19,476 nt of DNA from Prevotella sp. UBA4376 (lineage in GTDB: Bacteria; Bacteroidota; Bacteroidia; Bacteroidales; Bacteroidaceae), in assembly GCA_002391185.1 (NCBI GenBank), contig DGRY01000085.1, forward strand, positions 1 through 19,476, in the 5' to 3' direction. The notes under the pieces were generated by a model. That model saw nothing but the letters and a program-made list of their open reading frames with translations. It was not told the DNA's origin and did not search any database. Made by a program: the position numbers and the translations under genes. Positions 1 through 6,281 of this stretch are shown here, in pieces; the first letter of the stretch is position 1; every line of letters begins with the position of its first letter.

Positions 1-964
1 GTTTGTTCTCACGAGGATGCACAAAACCTAAGGTCTTGGCATGTAATGCCTGACGGGGGCACAGTTTAAAGCAATTCTGAATAAATGCCTTGTAGCTTGA
101 CGAACGCTGTCCACGCAGAATCTCATTGCCTCCATAAGTTTCATCAGCAAAGAGCGGATGTCCAATATGCTTCATGTGAGCACGTATCTGATGGGTACGT
201 CCTGTTTCCAAAACACATTCTATGAGAGTAACATATCCAAAGCGTTCTATGACACGATAGTGTGTAACAGCCGATTTGCCTATACCCGAATCAGGAGAGA
301 ATACCTTCATTCTCAAACGGTTTCTTGGGTCACGGGCGATATTTCCCTCTATGCGTCCCTCATCTTCAATGAAATTACCCCACACAAGAGCATTATAGCT
401 ACGATGAGTAGTCTTGTTGAAGAACTGCTTACCCAAAGCAGTCTTTGCCTCTGGAGTCTTAGCAACAACAAGCAAGCCGCTGGTATCTTTATCTATGCGA
501 TGAACAAGTCCCACCTCAGGGTCGTTGGCGTCAAATGATTCAAGATCCTTGAGATGATAAGCCACAGCGTTTATCAATGTACCTGTGAAATTACCAGCAC
601 CAGGATGCACAACCATTCCTGCCTCTTTGTTGACAACCATAAGGTCATCATCCTCATAAACCACATTTAGCGGTATGTCTTCGGCAACAATGCTTGTATC
701 ATGCTTTGGTCTATCAAGCATCAAAGTGATAACATCATTAGGTCGCACCTTATAGTTGCTCTTTACTGCTGAACCATTGACATGAATACACCCTGCATCA
801 GCAGCAGCCTGAATGCGGTTACGACTCTGATAAGGATTCTTCTCCGCAAGGAATTTATCTATACGCACAGGAGTCTGACCAGCATCAACCTCTATCTTCC
901 AATGTTCATAGAGTTGCTGTTCATCATCAAGTTCGTCATATTCGTTATTTATATCTTCTATCAT
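1..964 (-). CDS. rluD: RluD-type 23S rRNA pseudouridine synthase, 3' end cut off by the window
   Basis: The reading frame is open from an ATG at 964-962 to the window edge (321 full codons), so it lacks roughly the last 30 residues and a stop. RluA/RluD enzymes isomerise specific uridines of 23S rRNA in the cytoplasm. An N-terminal S4 RNA-binding domain is visible at about residues 32-80, with the typical RIQAAADAG and VNG pieces. The catalytic domain follows, with HRIDKDTSG at residues 155-163; Asp158 corresponds to the catalytic aspartate of the family. Later conserved pieces include ETGRTHQIRAHM and FADETYGG. The start was chosen because it gives a normal N-terminus and lies 24 bp after the stop of the PASTA gene, so the two are probably co-transcribed. 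The family is certain; the exact target (RluD rather than another RluA paralogue) is inferred from the S4 domain and overall likeness. Confidence 0.9.
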   Translation of the reverse strand, partial: MIEDINNEYDELDDEQQLYEHWKIEVDAGQTPVRIDKFLAEKNPYQSRNRIQAAADAGCIHVNGSAVKSNYKVRPNDVITLMLDRPKHDTSIVAEDIPLNVVYEDDDLMVVNKEAGMVVHPGAGNFTGTLINAVAYHLKDLESFDANDPEVGLVHRIDKDTSGLLVVAKTPEAKTALGKQFFNKTTHRSYNALVWGNFIEDEGRIEGNIARDPRNRLRMKVFSPDSGIGKSAVTHYRVIERFGYVTLIECVLETGRTHQIRAHMKHIGHPLFADETYGGNEILRGQRSSSYKAFIQNCFKLCPRQALHAKTLGFVHPRENK

Positions 965-988
965 TATTCTCGTATTTTTGTTGTGTCG

Positions 989-1666
989 TTATTCTGACTC
1001 GTTCTTAGAAGTTCCGCCATCTGTCACCTCTTCAAACTCATCAACATCACCTTCATCATCTCCATAGTCAGGCGCTATTGGGTCGATATAGTCAACAGAA
1101 TCATCACCATCGCGCAGTCCGTTGCCCACCTGTATAATCAAAGTATCGTCTGTAGATATTCTATCACCAGCCACAACATGATGTCCCCTCACAAGAATAC
1201 CATATACCCAGTCTTTCTCACCAGGAACATATTGAGGCATCCCAAGTTTGAAGCCCATTGCCGACAACTTAGCCATAGCCTCGCGCAAAGAACTATTATC
1301 AATAACATCAGGAAGAGTGATGGTTGGAGAATGAGAAGCATTTATAGTTACAGTTATAACATGTCCAGACTTTACTTTTTCACCAGGAGCAGGCGACTGT
1401 TCAAGAATACAGTTAGCAGGAAGTGATTTAACGTAACCTGTGTCAACCACTTCAATCTTCAAGCCTGCATTTTTTAAGATTTGTTCAGCATCAGCAAACT
1501 GGCGATGCTTAACATTCGGAATTTCTATAGACTCACCATGATGAGTATATACATCAAGTCCATATCGCACTCCAATGCCTACGGCTAATACCACCGCAAA
1601 CATTGCCAGCAAGTTTCCCCAAAGATACCAACTCTTGAATTTTCCAAAGAATTCCGATTGCTTCAT
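989..1666 (-). CDS. Membrane-anchored PASTA-domain protein without a kinase domain
   Basis: This 225-residue protein starts with a short charged cytoplasmic end, then one membrane helix at about residues 15-38, then an outward-facing part. The outer part carries two to three PASTA-type repeats at about 45-180, recognisable by IEIPNV, LEQSPAPGEKVKSG, LPDVIDNS and the closing IIQVGNG. The tail (about 181-225) is very acidic, rich in Asp and Glu. PASTA domains in Firmicutes and Actinobacteria kinases and PBPs bind peptidoglycan fragments or beta-lactams; here no kinase or transpeptidase domain is attached. Bacteroidota commonly carry such a stand-alone PASTA protein next to rluD, so a periplasmic or cell-wall role is plausible, but this is inference. 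It is the first gene of a likely two-gene unit with the downstream pseudouridine synthase. Confidence 0.85.
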   Translation of the reverse strand: MKQSEFFGKFKSWYLWGNLLAMFAVVLAVGIGVRYGLDVYTHHGESIEIPNVKHRQFADAEQILKNAGLKIEVVDTGYVKSLPANCILEQSPAPGEKVKSGHVITVTINASHSPTITLPDVIDNSSLREAMAKLSAMGFKLGMPQYVPGEKDWVYGILVRGHHVVAGDRISTDDTLIIQVGNGLRDGDDSVDYIDPIAPDYGDDEGDVDEFEEVTDGGTSKNESE

Positions 1667-1685
1667 TCAATATTGTTTTATTGCG

Positions 1686-1693
1686 CAAATATA
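1686..1693 (-). promoter_or_regulatory. Bacteroidota -7 element for the PASTA-rluD unit
   Basis: On the minus strand this reads TATATTTG, an exact match to the Bacteroidota primary-sigma -7 consensus TAnnTTTG. It lies 20 bp upstream of the PASTA start codon, which implies a very short leader. No good TTTG -33 box is seen at the usual 19-20 bp spacing (only TTTA-like sequence), so the element is supported mainly by position and the -7 match. Confidence 0.6.
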
Positions 1694-1745
1694 GATATTT
1701 TTTTTCTATTAAAAGCGTATTACACCGAAAAACTGCCCGTAAACG

Positions 1746-1784
1746 CAAAAAGCAGCAAAGAATAAATTTCCTTGCTGCTTTTTG
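1746..1784 (-). terminator. Intrinsic terminator after rpmH
   Basis: The arms AAAAAGCAGCAAAG (1747-1760) and CTTGCTGCTTTTT (1771-1783) pair almost perfectly around a 10-nt AT loop. Read on the minus strand the hairpin ends in a run of five T, directly downstream of the rpmH stop, so it should end the rpmH transcript before the PASTA promoter. The structure is nearly symmetric. Confidence 0.8.
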
Positions 1785-1813
1785 TTAATGAGTCAAACGA
1801 CTATCAGAAAAGA

Positions 1814-1969
1814 TTACTTTCCGTGATGCTCGTCAGAAACAGTTAACTTCTTACGGCCATGAGCGCGACGCTTGTTAAGTACGCGACGACCATTCTTTGT
1901 TGCCATTCTCTCGCGGAAACCGTGCTTATTTACACGACGACGGTTGTGAGGCTGAAATGTTCTCTTCAT
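1814..1969 (-). CDS. rpmH: 50S ribosomal protein L34
   Basis: A 51-residue, highly basic protein starts [19 protein letters not shown] and continues with an [14 protein letters not shown] block, the hallmark of ribosomal protein L34. The length fits the family in Bacteroidota, where L34 carries a slightly longer C-terminus (here ending SDEHHGK). L34 is a small structural protein of the large ribosomal subunit that contacts 23S rRNA. The gene stands alone between a consensus promoter (2061-2091) and an intrinsic terminator (1746-1784), so it appears monocistronic. It is divergent from efp; no rnpA or dnaA is next to it, unlike the classical arrangement around rpmH in many bacteria. The short length explains why a simple ORF scan can miss it. 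Confidence 0.97.
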   Translation of the reverse strand: MKRTFQPHNRRRVNKHGFRERMATKNGRRVLNKRRAHGRKKLTVSDEHHGK

Positions 1970-2060
1970 TGTTTTATCTTTTTATTTTGTTATTATTGCA
2001 AAATGTTGGAAATGAGCATAAAAGGAACGTTTAAGAATCCAAAGAGCCCTTTCGAGGGTG

Positions 2061-2091
2061 CAAAATTACTCATAATTTTCGAATTACCAAA
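2061..2091 (-). promoter_or_regulatory. Consensus Bacteroidota promoter for rpmH
   Basis: On the minus strand a -7 box TAATTTTG (2068-2061) is preceded by a -33 box TTTG (2091-2088) with a 19-bp spacer. Both boxes match the Bacteroidota TTTG/TAnnTTTG consensus exactly and the spacing is standard. The leader to the rpmH start is about 85-90 nt. Confidence 0.8.
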
Positions 2092-2116
2092 GATTTAAGC
2101 GATTTTTAAGCCTCAA

Positions 2117-2150
2117 ATTGATGATTTTTTGTATTTTCTTTGTATCTTTG
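2117..2150 (+). promoter_or_regulatory. Likely promoter for efp
   Basis: A perfect -7 element TATCTTTG lies at 2143-2150, about 46 bp before the efp start codon. The best -33 candidate is ATTG at 2117-2120, with a 22-bp spacer, which is one mismatch and slightly long. The rpmH and efp promoters fire in opposite directions from this intergenic region. Confidence 0.65.
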
Positions 2151-2196
2151 CGCCGCAAAGCAACATTATCTGATAATAATTATAAATAAAATAGCA

Positions 2197-2769
2197 ATGA
2201 TTAATTCACAGGAAATCAAAATCGGAACTTGTATCCGTATGGATGGTGGTATTTGGAAGTGCATCGACTTTCAGCACCGTAAGCCAGGAAAAGGTAATAC
2301 TGTAATGAACACCAAGCTGAAGAACGTAGCTGACGGTCGTGTACTCGAGCGCACATTCCAGGTTGGTTTCAAACTTGATGACGTTCGCGTTGAGCATCGT
2401 CCTTATCAGTATCTCTACGAGGATGCTACAGGCTTCATCTTCATGAACCAGGAGACATACGATCAGATTCCAATCGCTAAGGATATGATCACTGGTGTTG
2501 AATTCATGAAGGAAGGTGATGTTGTTGATGTTGTTACTGATACAGAAACATCTACTATCCTCTCTGCAGAAATGCCTGTTAAGACTATCCTCACCGTTAC
2601 TCACTCAGAGCCAGGTGTAAAGGGTAACACAGCTACTAACGCTACTAAGCCAGCTACACTTGAAACAGGTGTTGAGATTCGTGTTCCTCTGTTCATCAAC
2701 GAGGGCGAGACCATTCAGGTTGACACACGCGACGGTAGCTACCTCGGTCGTGTAAACAACGATAAGTAA
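2197..2769 (+). CDS. efp: Translation elongation factor P
   Basis: EF-P binds ribosomes stalled at polyproline stretches and promotes peptide-bond formation. The 190-residue protein has the expected length and three beta-barrel domains: KOW-like N-terminal domain (about 1-65), OB domain (about 68-130) and C-terminal OB domain (about 131-188), ending with the conserved DTRDGSYLGRV block. The loop RKPGKGN carries Lys32, which aligns with the tip lysine (Lys34 in E. coli) that is modified in some bacteria; no EpmA/EpmB gene is in this window. The start at 2197 was chosen over an in-frame ATG at 2140 because the latter would lie inside the -7 promoter element and adds an unrelated leader, while MINSQEIKIGTCIRMDGG is a normal family N-terminus. 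The gene is monocistronic, followed by a strong terminator. Confidence 0.97.
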   Translation: MINSQEIKIGTCIRMDGGIWKCIDFQHRKPGKGNTVMNTKLKNVADGRVLERTFQVGFKLDDVRVEHRPYQYLYEDATGFIFMNQETYDQIPIAKDMITGVEFMKEGDVVDVVTDTETSTILSAEMPVKTILTVTHSEPGVKGNTATNATKPATLETGVEIRVPLFINEGETIQVDTRDGSYLGRVNNDK

Positions 2770-2786
2770 TCATAAATTACATCTAT

Positions 2787-2850
2787 AAAAAAGGTAAAAA
2801 GGTTAATGATTTGCAGAGAAATCTGCAAGTTGTTACTTTTTACCTTTTTA
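2787..2850 (+). terminator. Long intrinsic terminator of efp
   Basis: A long hairpin has a left arm starting AAAAAGGTAAAAAGG and ending TTTGCAG (about 2787-2816) and a right arm starting CTGCAAG (2823) and running through ACTTTTTACCTTTTT (to 2849). The loop is about six bases. The right arm ends in T-rich sequence, so it should stop transcripts coming from efp. Confidence 0.8.
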
Positions 2851-2913
2851 CATTTTACACATAAGTACAAGCCAATTAAACGAAAATAGCAGACAACGCT
2901 TCAATCGTTTAAA

Positions 2914-2948
2914 GTTAGAAGTTAGGAGATAGAAGTTAGAAATTAAAG
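2914..2948. repeat. Tandem 7-bp repeat, word GTTAGAA
   Basis: Four to five consecutive 7-bp words are visible: GTTAGAA, GTTAGGA, GATAGAA, GTTAGAA, then a degenerate ATTAAAG. They sit in the 187-bp stretch between the efp terminator and the glycosyltransferase gene. The run is followed by a hairpin and by a second 7-bp array with a different word. Confidence 0.75.
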
Positions 2949-2982
2949 TCAGAGACATAATTTATAACTGAATAATTACTAA

Positions 2983-2995
2983 TCGGCGCAGCCGA
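2983..2995. other. Short GC-rich hairpin between two 7-bp arrays
   Basis: TCGGC, GCA, GCCGA forms a 5-bp stem with a three-base loop in otherwise AT-rich DNA. It has no T-run and so is a poor terminator. Its interest is its position between two heptamer arrays. Confidence 0.5.
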
Positions 2996-3008
2996 CTAAT
3001 TTAACACT

Positions 3009-3029
3009 CCAAATTCCACATTCCACATT
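3009..3029. repeat. Tandem 7-bp repeat, word CCACATT
   Basis: Three consecutive units CCAAATT, CCACATT, CCACATT end nine bases before the glycosyltransferase start codon, so they would lie in the leader of that gene. No clear TAnnTTTG promoter was found between the efp terminator and this gene. Confidence 0.75.
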
Positions 3030-3037
3030 CTTTTTAT

Positions 3038-4054
3038 ATGAAATACAGCATCATTGTCCCAGTTTTCAATCGCCCTGATGAAATTGACGAGCTTTTAGAA
3101 AGTCTTACTCGCCAAACATTCAATGATTTCGAGGTTATCATTGTTGAGGATGGTTCACAGAAGCCGTGCAAAGAGGTGTGCGACAAATACACCGACAAGC
3201 TCAACCTAAAATACTTCATGAAGGAGAATAGCGGACCTGGACAAAGTAGAAACTATGGTGCTGAACGTTCAGAAGGCGAATATCTGCTTATTCTCGACAG
3301 CGATGTTGTGTTGCCAGAAAACTATTTGTACGCAATAGAGGAAGAACTGCATCGTGATAAAGCCGATGCCTTTGGTGGTCCCGACCGTGCTCACAACTCG
3401 TTCACCGACACCCAGAAAGCAATATCTTATTCCATGACCTCATTCTTCACTACAGGAGGTATTAGAGGAGGCAAGAAAAAAATGGATAAGTTCTATCCTC
3501 GTTCTTTCAACATGGGAATACGTCGTGAGGTGTACAATAAGCTGGGAGGTTTCTCTAAGATGCGTTTTGGAGAAGACATCGACTTCTCTATCCGTATTTT
3601 CAAGGCAGGTTGCAAATGCCGTCTATTCCCTGGTGCATGGGTTTACCACAAGCGCAGAACCGATTTCAGAAAATTCTGGCGTCAGGTTTACAACAGTGGA
3701 ATTGCTCGCATCAACCTATACAAGAAATATCCAGAGAGTTTGAAACTCGTGCATCTACTCCCTATGGTATTCACTGTGGGAGTTGGCATTTGTTGCATAT
3801 TGGCTATGACTGGTGTCCTTATCAAAGTCCCCCTCCTCACAGCCTTGGGACTGCTACCACTATTATTGTATTCCCTACTTATCTTTACCGATTCAAGCAT
3901 ACAGAACAAGAGCATCAAGATTGGCATACTCAGCATTCGTGCCGCCTTTACTCAGCTAACGGGCTACGGCTGTGGCTTTATCGAAGCATGGTGGAAACGC
4001 TGTGTTCAAGGTAAGGATGAATTTTCTGCATATCAAAAGAACTTTTATAAATAA
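3038..4054 (+). CDS. Membrane-anchored family 2 glycosyltransferase
   Basis: This 338-residue protein begins with a GT-A fold typical of family GT2: SIIVPVFNRPDE at residues 4-15, VEDGS at 36-40, the metal/nucleotide-binding DSD at 87-89, FNMGIRREV at 157-165 and the acceptor-site GED at 178-180 followed by YHKRR at 203-207. FWRQVYNSG (213-221) corresponds to the QxxRW-like region of processive enzymes but is not a canonical QxxRW. Three hydrophobic segments follow at about 239-261, 263-284 and 294-315, so the catalytic domain is cytoplasmic and anchored at the inner membrane. It probably transfers a sugar from a nucleotide donor during polysaccharide or glycolipid assembly; the acceptor and donor cannot be read. 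The gene is followed after 11 bp by radC, probably in one transcript. Confidence 0.88.
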   Translation: MKYSIIVPVFNRPDEIDELLESLTRQTFNDFEVIIVEDGSQKPCKEVCDKYTDKLNLKYFMKENSGPGQSRNYGAERSEGEYLLILDSDVVLPENYLYAIEEELHRDKADAFGGPDRAHNSFTDTQKAISYSMTSFFTTGGIRGGKKKMDKFYPRSFNMGIRREVYNKLGGFSKMRFGEDIDFSIRIFKAGCKCRLFPGAWVYHKRRTDFRKFWRQVYNSGIARINLYKKYPESLKLVHLLPMVFTVGVGICCILAMTGVLIKVPLLTALGLLPLLLYSLLIFTDSSIQNKSIKIGILSIRAAFTQLTGYGCGFIEAWWKRCVQGKDEFSAYQKNFYK

Positions 4055-4065
4055 AAAACTGTCCC

Positions 4066-4755
4066 ATGAAAGACAAACTGAACATTAACGAATGGTCGGA
4101 AGAAGACCGCCCAAGAGAGAAACTTGAAAGGCTGGGAGCCTCAGCTCTCAGTAATGCAGAGTTGTTGGCTATTCTTATTGGTTCAGGTTCACCTGAACAG
4201 AGCGCTGTAGACCTCATGAAAGGCATTTTAAACGATTGCAATAACAATCTAAACACACTCGGAAAGATGACGAGTCAGCAACTACAAAGATACAAAGGAA
4301 TGGGGCCAGCCAAAGCAATAACCATTCTTGCGGCTTGTGAACTGGGTAAACGCAGGTCAGCCGCTCATGTTGAAGAACGTCCTCACCTAACAAGCGCTTC
4401 TGCCATCTACGAGTATATGTTTCCAAAAATGCAGGACCTTGATGTAGAAGAAGCGTGGGCTTTGCTTATGAACCAAAACAAGAAACTCATCAAAGCCATC
4501 CGCATAGGACGTGGAGGTATCAGCGAAACATCTGCCGACATACGTATCATCCTTCGTGAAGCATTGCTATGTAATGCAACCATTGTTGCATTCGTACATA
4601 ATCATCCAAGTGGGAATATAAATCCAAGTAAACAAGACGATAAACTAACACAATCCATAAAGGAAGCCTGTCAAACTATGCGCTTGTTCTTTATGGATCA
4701 TGTCATCGTAACAGATGGTGTTTACTATAGCTATTATGAAGCTGGGAAGTTGTAA
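4066..4755 (+). CDS. radC: RadC family JAB/MPN+ domain protein (UPF0758)
   Basis: The 229-residue protein has the standard RadC layout: an N-terminal helix-hairpin-helix-like region (about 15-95, including LSNAELLAILIGSG and the GMGPAKA hairpin) and a C-terminal MPN+/JAMM domain. The metal motif is complete: His178, His180, Ser188 and Asp191 in HNHPSGNINPSKQDD. RadC was once tied to DNA repair, but that link has been withdrawn for E. coli; a role in DNA processing or natural transformation has been proposed elsewhere and the true activity is unsettled. It follows the glycosyltransferase by 11 bp. The start fits the family N-terminus. Confidence 0.92.
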   Translation: MKDKLNINEWSEEDRPREKLERLGASALSNAELLAILIGSGSPEQSAVDLMKGILNDCNNNLNTLGKMTSQQLQRYKGMGPAKAITILAACELGKRRSAAHVEERPHLTSASAIYEYMFPKMQDLDVEEAWALLMNQNKKLIKAIRIGRGGISETSADIRIILREALLCNATIVAFVHNHPSGNINPSKQDDKLTQSIKEACQTMRLFFMDHVIVTDGVYYSYYEAGKL

Positions 4756-4759
4756 AATG

Positions 4760-4799
4760 GAAAGATGGAAAAATTGAAAGATGGAAAAATTGAAAGATG
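4760..4799. repeat. Tandem 16-bp repeat, 2.5 copies
   Basis: The unit GAAAGATGGAAAAATT begins at 4760 and 4776, and a half unit GAAAGATG begins at 4792, giving an exact 16-bp period. It starts directly after the radC stop codon. Confidence 0.8.
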
Positions 4800-4807
4800 C
4801 AACCGAA

Positions 4808-4850
4808 GGTCACTGACCGAGTGGATGCTGTCAGCGAAGCTGGTGCATCC
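4808..4850. other. Two adjacent hairpins in the radC-lpxH intergenic region
   Basis: GGTCACTGACC (4808-4818) is a near-perfect dyad. It is followed by a two-part hairpin in which GGATGC (4823-4828) pairs with GCATCC (4845-4850) and inner CAGC (4832-4835) pairs with GCTG (4839-4842) around GAA. This GC-richer block stands between tandem repeats. It resembles a REP-type structured element, but no second copy is in the window. Confidence 0.55.
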
Positions 4851-4874
4851 GGATAAACGAGGGAAGTAAAAATT

Positions 4875-4897
4875 GAAAGCGCTTTGCGCTTCTTTTT
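4875..4897. terminator. Terminator between convergent radC and lpxH
   Basis: AAGCGC (4877-4882), loop TTT, GCGCTT (4886-4891), then CTTTTT on the plus strand. It is well placed to end the glycosyltransferase-radC transcript. On the minus strand the A-rich left flank gives a weaker T tract, so it may also serve the opposing lpxH transcript. Confidence 0.7.
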
Positions 4898-4941
4898 CAT
4901 TTATCATTTATCATTTGTCATTTAGCAATGCCCTGCATTGC
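4898..4941. repeat. Tandem 7-bp repeat (CATTTAT word) plus hairpin
   Basis: Four 7-bp words follow one another: CATTTAT, CATTTAT, CATTTGT, CATTTAG (4898-4925). They run into a perfect hairpin, GCAATGC (4925-4931), loop CCT, GCATTGC (4935-4941). The hairpin ends one base from the stop codon of the lpxH-like gene, so it is the first structure in that gene's 3' untranslated region. Confidence 0.75.
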
Positions 4942-4942
4942 G

Positions 4943-5710
4943 TTATAGTTTGGTCTCTCCCTCAATATACTGTTCCATGAACAAGTGTTCACCATCGAAA
5001 ACAGCATAAGTGAACTGCCATATCCAGTCACCGAGAATCATCATGCGAGTATTCTCTGATAGGTTAAGGTCAAGTTCTATATGGCGGTGTCCATATAGAA
5101 AGTAATCAATATTATTATGAGTTTTCATATACTCCTTGGTGAACAGAACAAGATATTCCTTATCCTCACCCATATATGGCGCTTCCTTACCGTCAGCCCT
5201 CTTTAATCTACTATGCTTTGCCCAGTTTAATCCAAGCTGCATTCCCCACCAAGGATGGAAAAAGTTAAGCAGTTTCTGGCAAGCACGATTATGGAACACC
5301 TTACGCAACAGTTTGAACTTGTTGTCAGGATCACCTAATCCATCACCATGAGCAAGAAAAAATACTTTTCCATTAATCTCGGTTGTAACAGGCTTACGAT
5401 GCAAGATAACCCCACATTCTTCTTCAAGATAACCATAGGTCCAGAGATCATGATTACCAGTAAAGAAATGCACTTCAACACCAGCATCAGTAAGTTCGCT
5501 TATCTTTCCTAAAAAACGAGTATATCCCTTGGGGACAACATATTTAAACTCATCCCAGAAATCAAACATATCACCTAAAAGATAAACAGCAGAAGCCTTA
5601 TCTTTTATTGAATCCAGGAAACGCACCAATCTACGTTCCTGCATGCGGGCATGCGGAATAGCCAATGAGCCCAAATGGGCATCTGACAAGAAATACACGT
5701 TTTTTCTCAT
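4943..5710 (-). CDS. lpxH: UDP-2,3-diacylglucosamine hydrolase (LpxH-type metallophosphatase)
   Basis: The 255-residue protein is a calcineurin-like phosphoesterase with all metal-binding blocks: Asp10 and His12 in SDAHLG, Asp47 in GDMFDFW, Asn86-His87-Asp88 in GNHD, His121 in HGDGLGDPD, and His208/His210 in GHRH. The FDFW and HGD variants are typical of the LpxH family, which cleaves UDP-2,3-diacylglucosamine to lipid X and UMP in lipid A synthesis at the inner membrane. A general calcineurin-like phosphatase role is the alternative. It starts 8 bp downstream of the DUF59 gene stop and is convergent with radC. Confidence 0.82.
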   Translation of the reverse strand: MRKNVYFLSDAHLGSLAIPHARMQERRLVRFLDSIKDKASAVYLLGDMFDFWDEFKYVVPKGYTRFLGKISELTDAGVEVHFFTGNHDLWTYGYLEEECGVILHRKPVTTEINGKVFFLAHGDGLGDPDNKFKLLRKVFHNRACQKLLNFFHPWWGMQLGLNWAKHSRLKRADGKEAPYMGEDKEYLVLFTKEYMKTHNNIDYFLYGHRHIELDLNLSENTRMMILGDWIWQFTYAVFDGEHLFMEQYIEGETKL

Positions 5711-5718
5711 AATAGCAA

Positions 5719-6039
5719 TTAGTCAAAACCTAATTCAACACGTGCCTCTTCGCTCATCATGCTTTGATCCCAAGCTGGTTCAAAAACAAGATTCACGTTT
5801 GCAGCATTCACTCCAGTAACACTCTCTACCTTTGTGCGAACATCTTCAAGAATAAAATCAGCAGCAGGACAGTTTGGAGCAGTAAATGTCATATCAAGAT
5901 CAACCGTATGATCGTCCTTGACATCAATCTTGTATATCATACCCAGATTCCAGATATCAACAGGAATCTCTGGGTCATAAACGGTCTTCAGCACATCAAC
6001 AATGCGTTCTTCTATCTGTATCTTTTCTTCTTGTGTCAT
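5719..6039 (-). CDS. DUF59/MIP18 family iron-sulfur cluster assembly protein
   Basis: This 106-residue protein shows the DUF59 (MIP18, SufT/PaaD-like) pattern: the VYDPEIPVDIWNLGMIY block at residues 20-36, TAPNCPAAD at 53-61 with the conserved Cys57, and an EPAWDQSMMSEEAR end block. Members help mature or deliver Fe-S clusters in the cytoplasm, and many Bacteroidota carry a stand-alone copy of about this size. No suf genes are beside it. It is the first gene of a two-gene unit with the LpxH-like gene, 8 bp apart; the pairing does not in itself explain function. Confidence 0.88.
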   Translation of the reverse strand: MTQEEKIQIEERIVDVLKTVYDPEIPVDIWNLGMIYKIDVKDDHTVDLDMTFTAPNCPAADFILEDVRTKVESVTGVNAANVNLVFEPAWDQSMMSEEARVELGFD

Positions 6040-6063
6040 ATTGTTCTTTTACTTGTTATATTG

Positions 6064-6071
6064 CAAAGATA
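6064..6071 (-). promoter_or_regulatory. -7 element for the DUF59-lpxH unit
   Basis: The minus strand reads TATCTTTG, an exact TAnnTTTG match, 25 bp upstream of the DUF59 start codon. No TTTG box is seen at standard spacing, so the -33 region is weak or absent. Confidence 0.6.
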
Positions 6072-6121
6072 ATGAAAAATATGTATTTTACTTGCACACC
6101 AACAAATTATTTGCCGATTTC

Positions 6122-6153
6122 GTTGACAATACAGAATATTTCTATTATATTTG
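6122..6153 (+). promoter_or_regulatory. Likely promoter of the outer-membrane operon
   Basis: A -7 element TATATTTG at 6146-6153 follows a GTTG (-33-like, one mismatch to TTTG) at 6122-6125 with a 20-bp spacer. The remaining leader to the receptor start is about 120 nt and very AT-rich. Confidence 0.55.
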
Positions 6154-6246
6154 CAATTGTTGAGAGTGATTATTTTTTATTTGAAGTTTGCACATTTATA
6201 ACACAACATATTTTGTACGAGACTTTCTATAAGTCGTATTATTTTA

Positions 6247-6258
6247 TTAGAATTCTAA
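6247..6258 (+). promoter_or_regulatory. 12-bp perfect palindrome in the receptor leader
   Basis: TTAGAATTCTAA is a loop-free perfect palindrome ending 23 bp before the receptor start codon. A stem-loop GACTT/AAGTC lies just upstream at 6221-6235. The palindrome could be an operator for a dimeric regulator, but in 80 percent AT DNA chance is a serious alternative. Confidence 0.3.
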
Positions 6259-6281
6259 AAAATAACACAATTATAATAACA

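Noticed and set aside
158..538. 126-codon plus-strand open frame
   Set aside because: It lies wholly inside the pseudouridine synthase gene on the other strand, has no domain features, and the antisense frame shows complete family motifs.
2140..2196. Longer EF-P start at 2140
   Set aside because: The extension overlaps the TATCTTTG promoter element and is not part of any EF-P N-terminus.
4760..4925. CRISPR-like array
   Set aside because: Units are 16 or 7 bp in direct tandem without unique spacers, and no cas gene is present.
6033..6281. Longer TonB receptor start at 6033
   Set aside because: The 83 extra residues cover the promoter and AT-rich leader and would bury the signal peptide.
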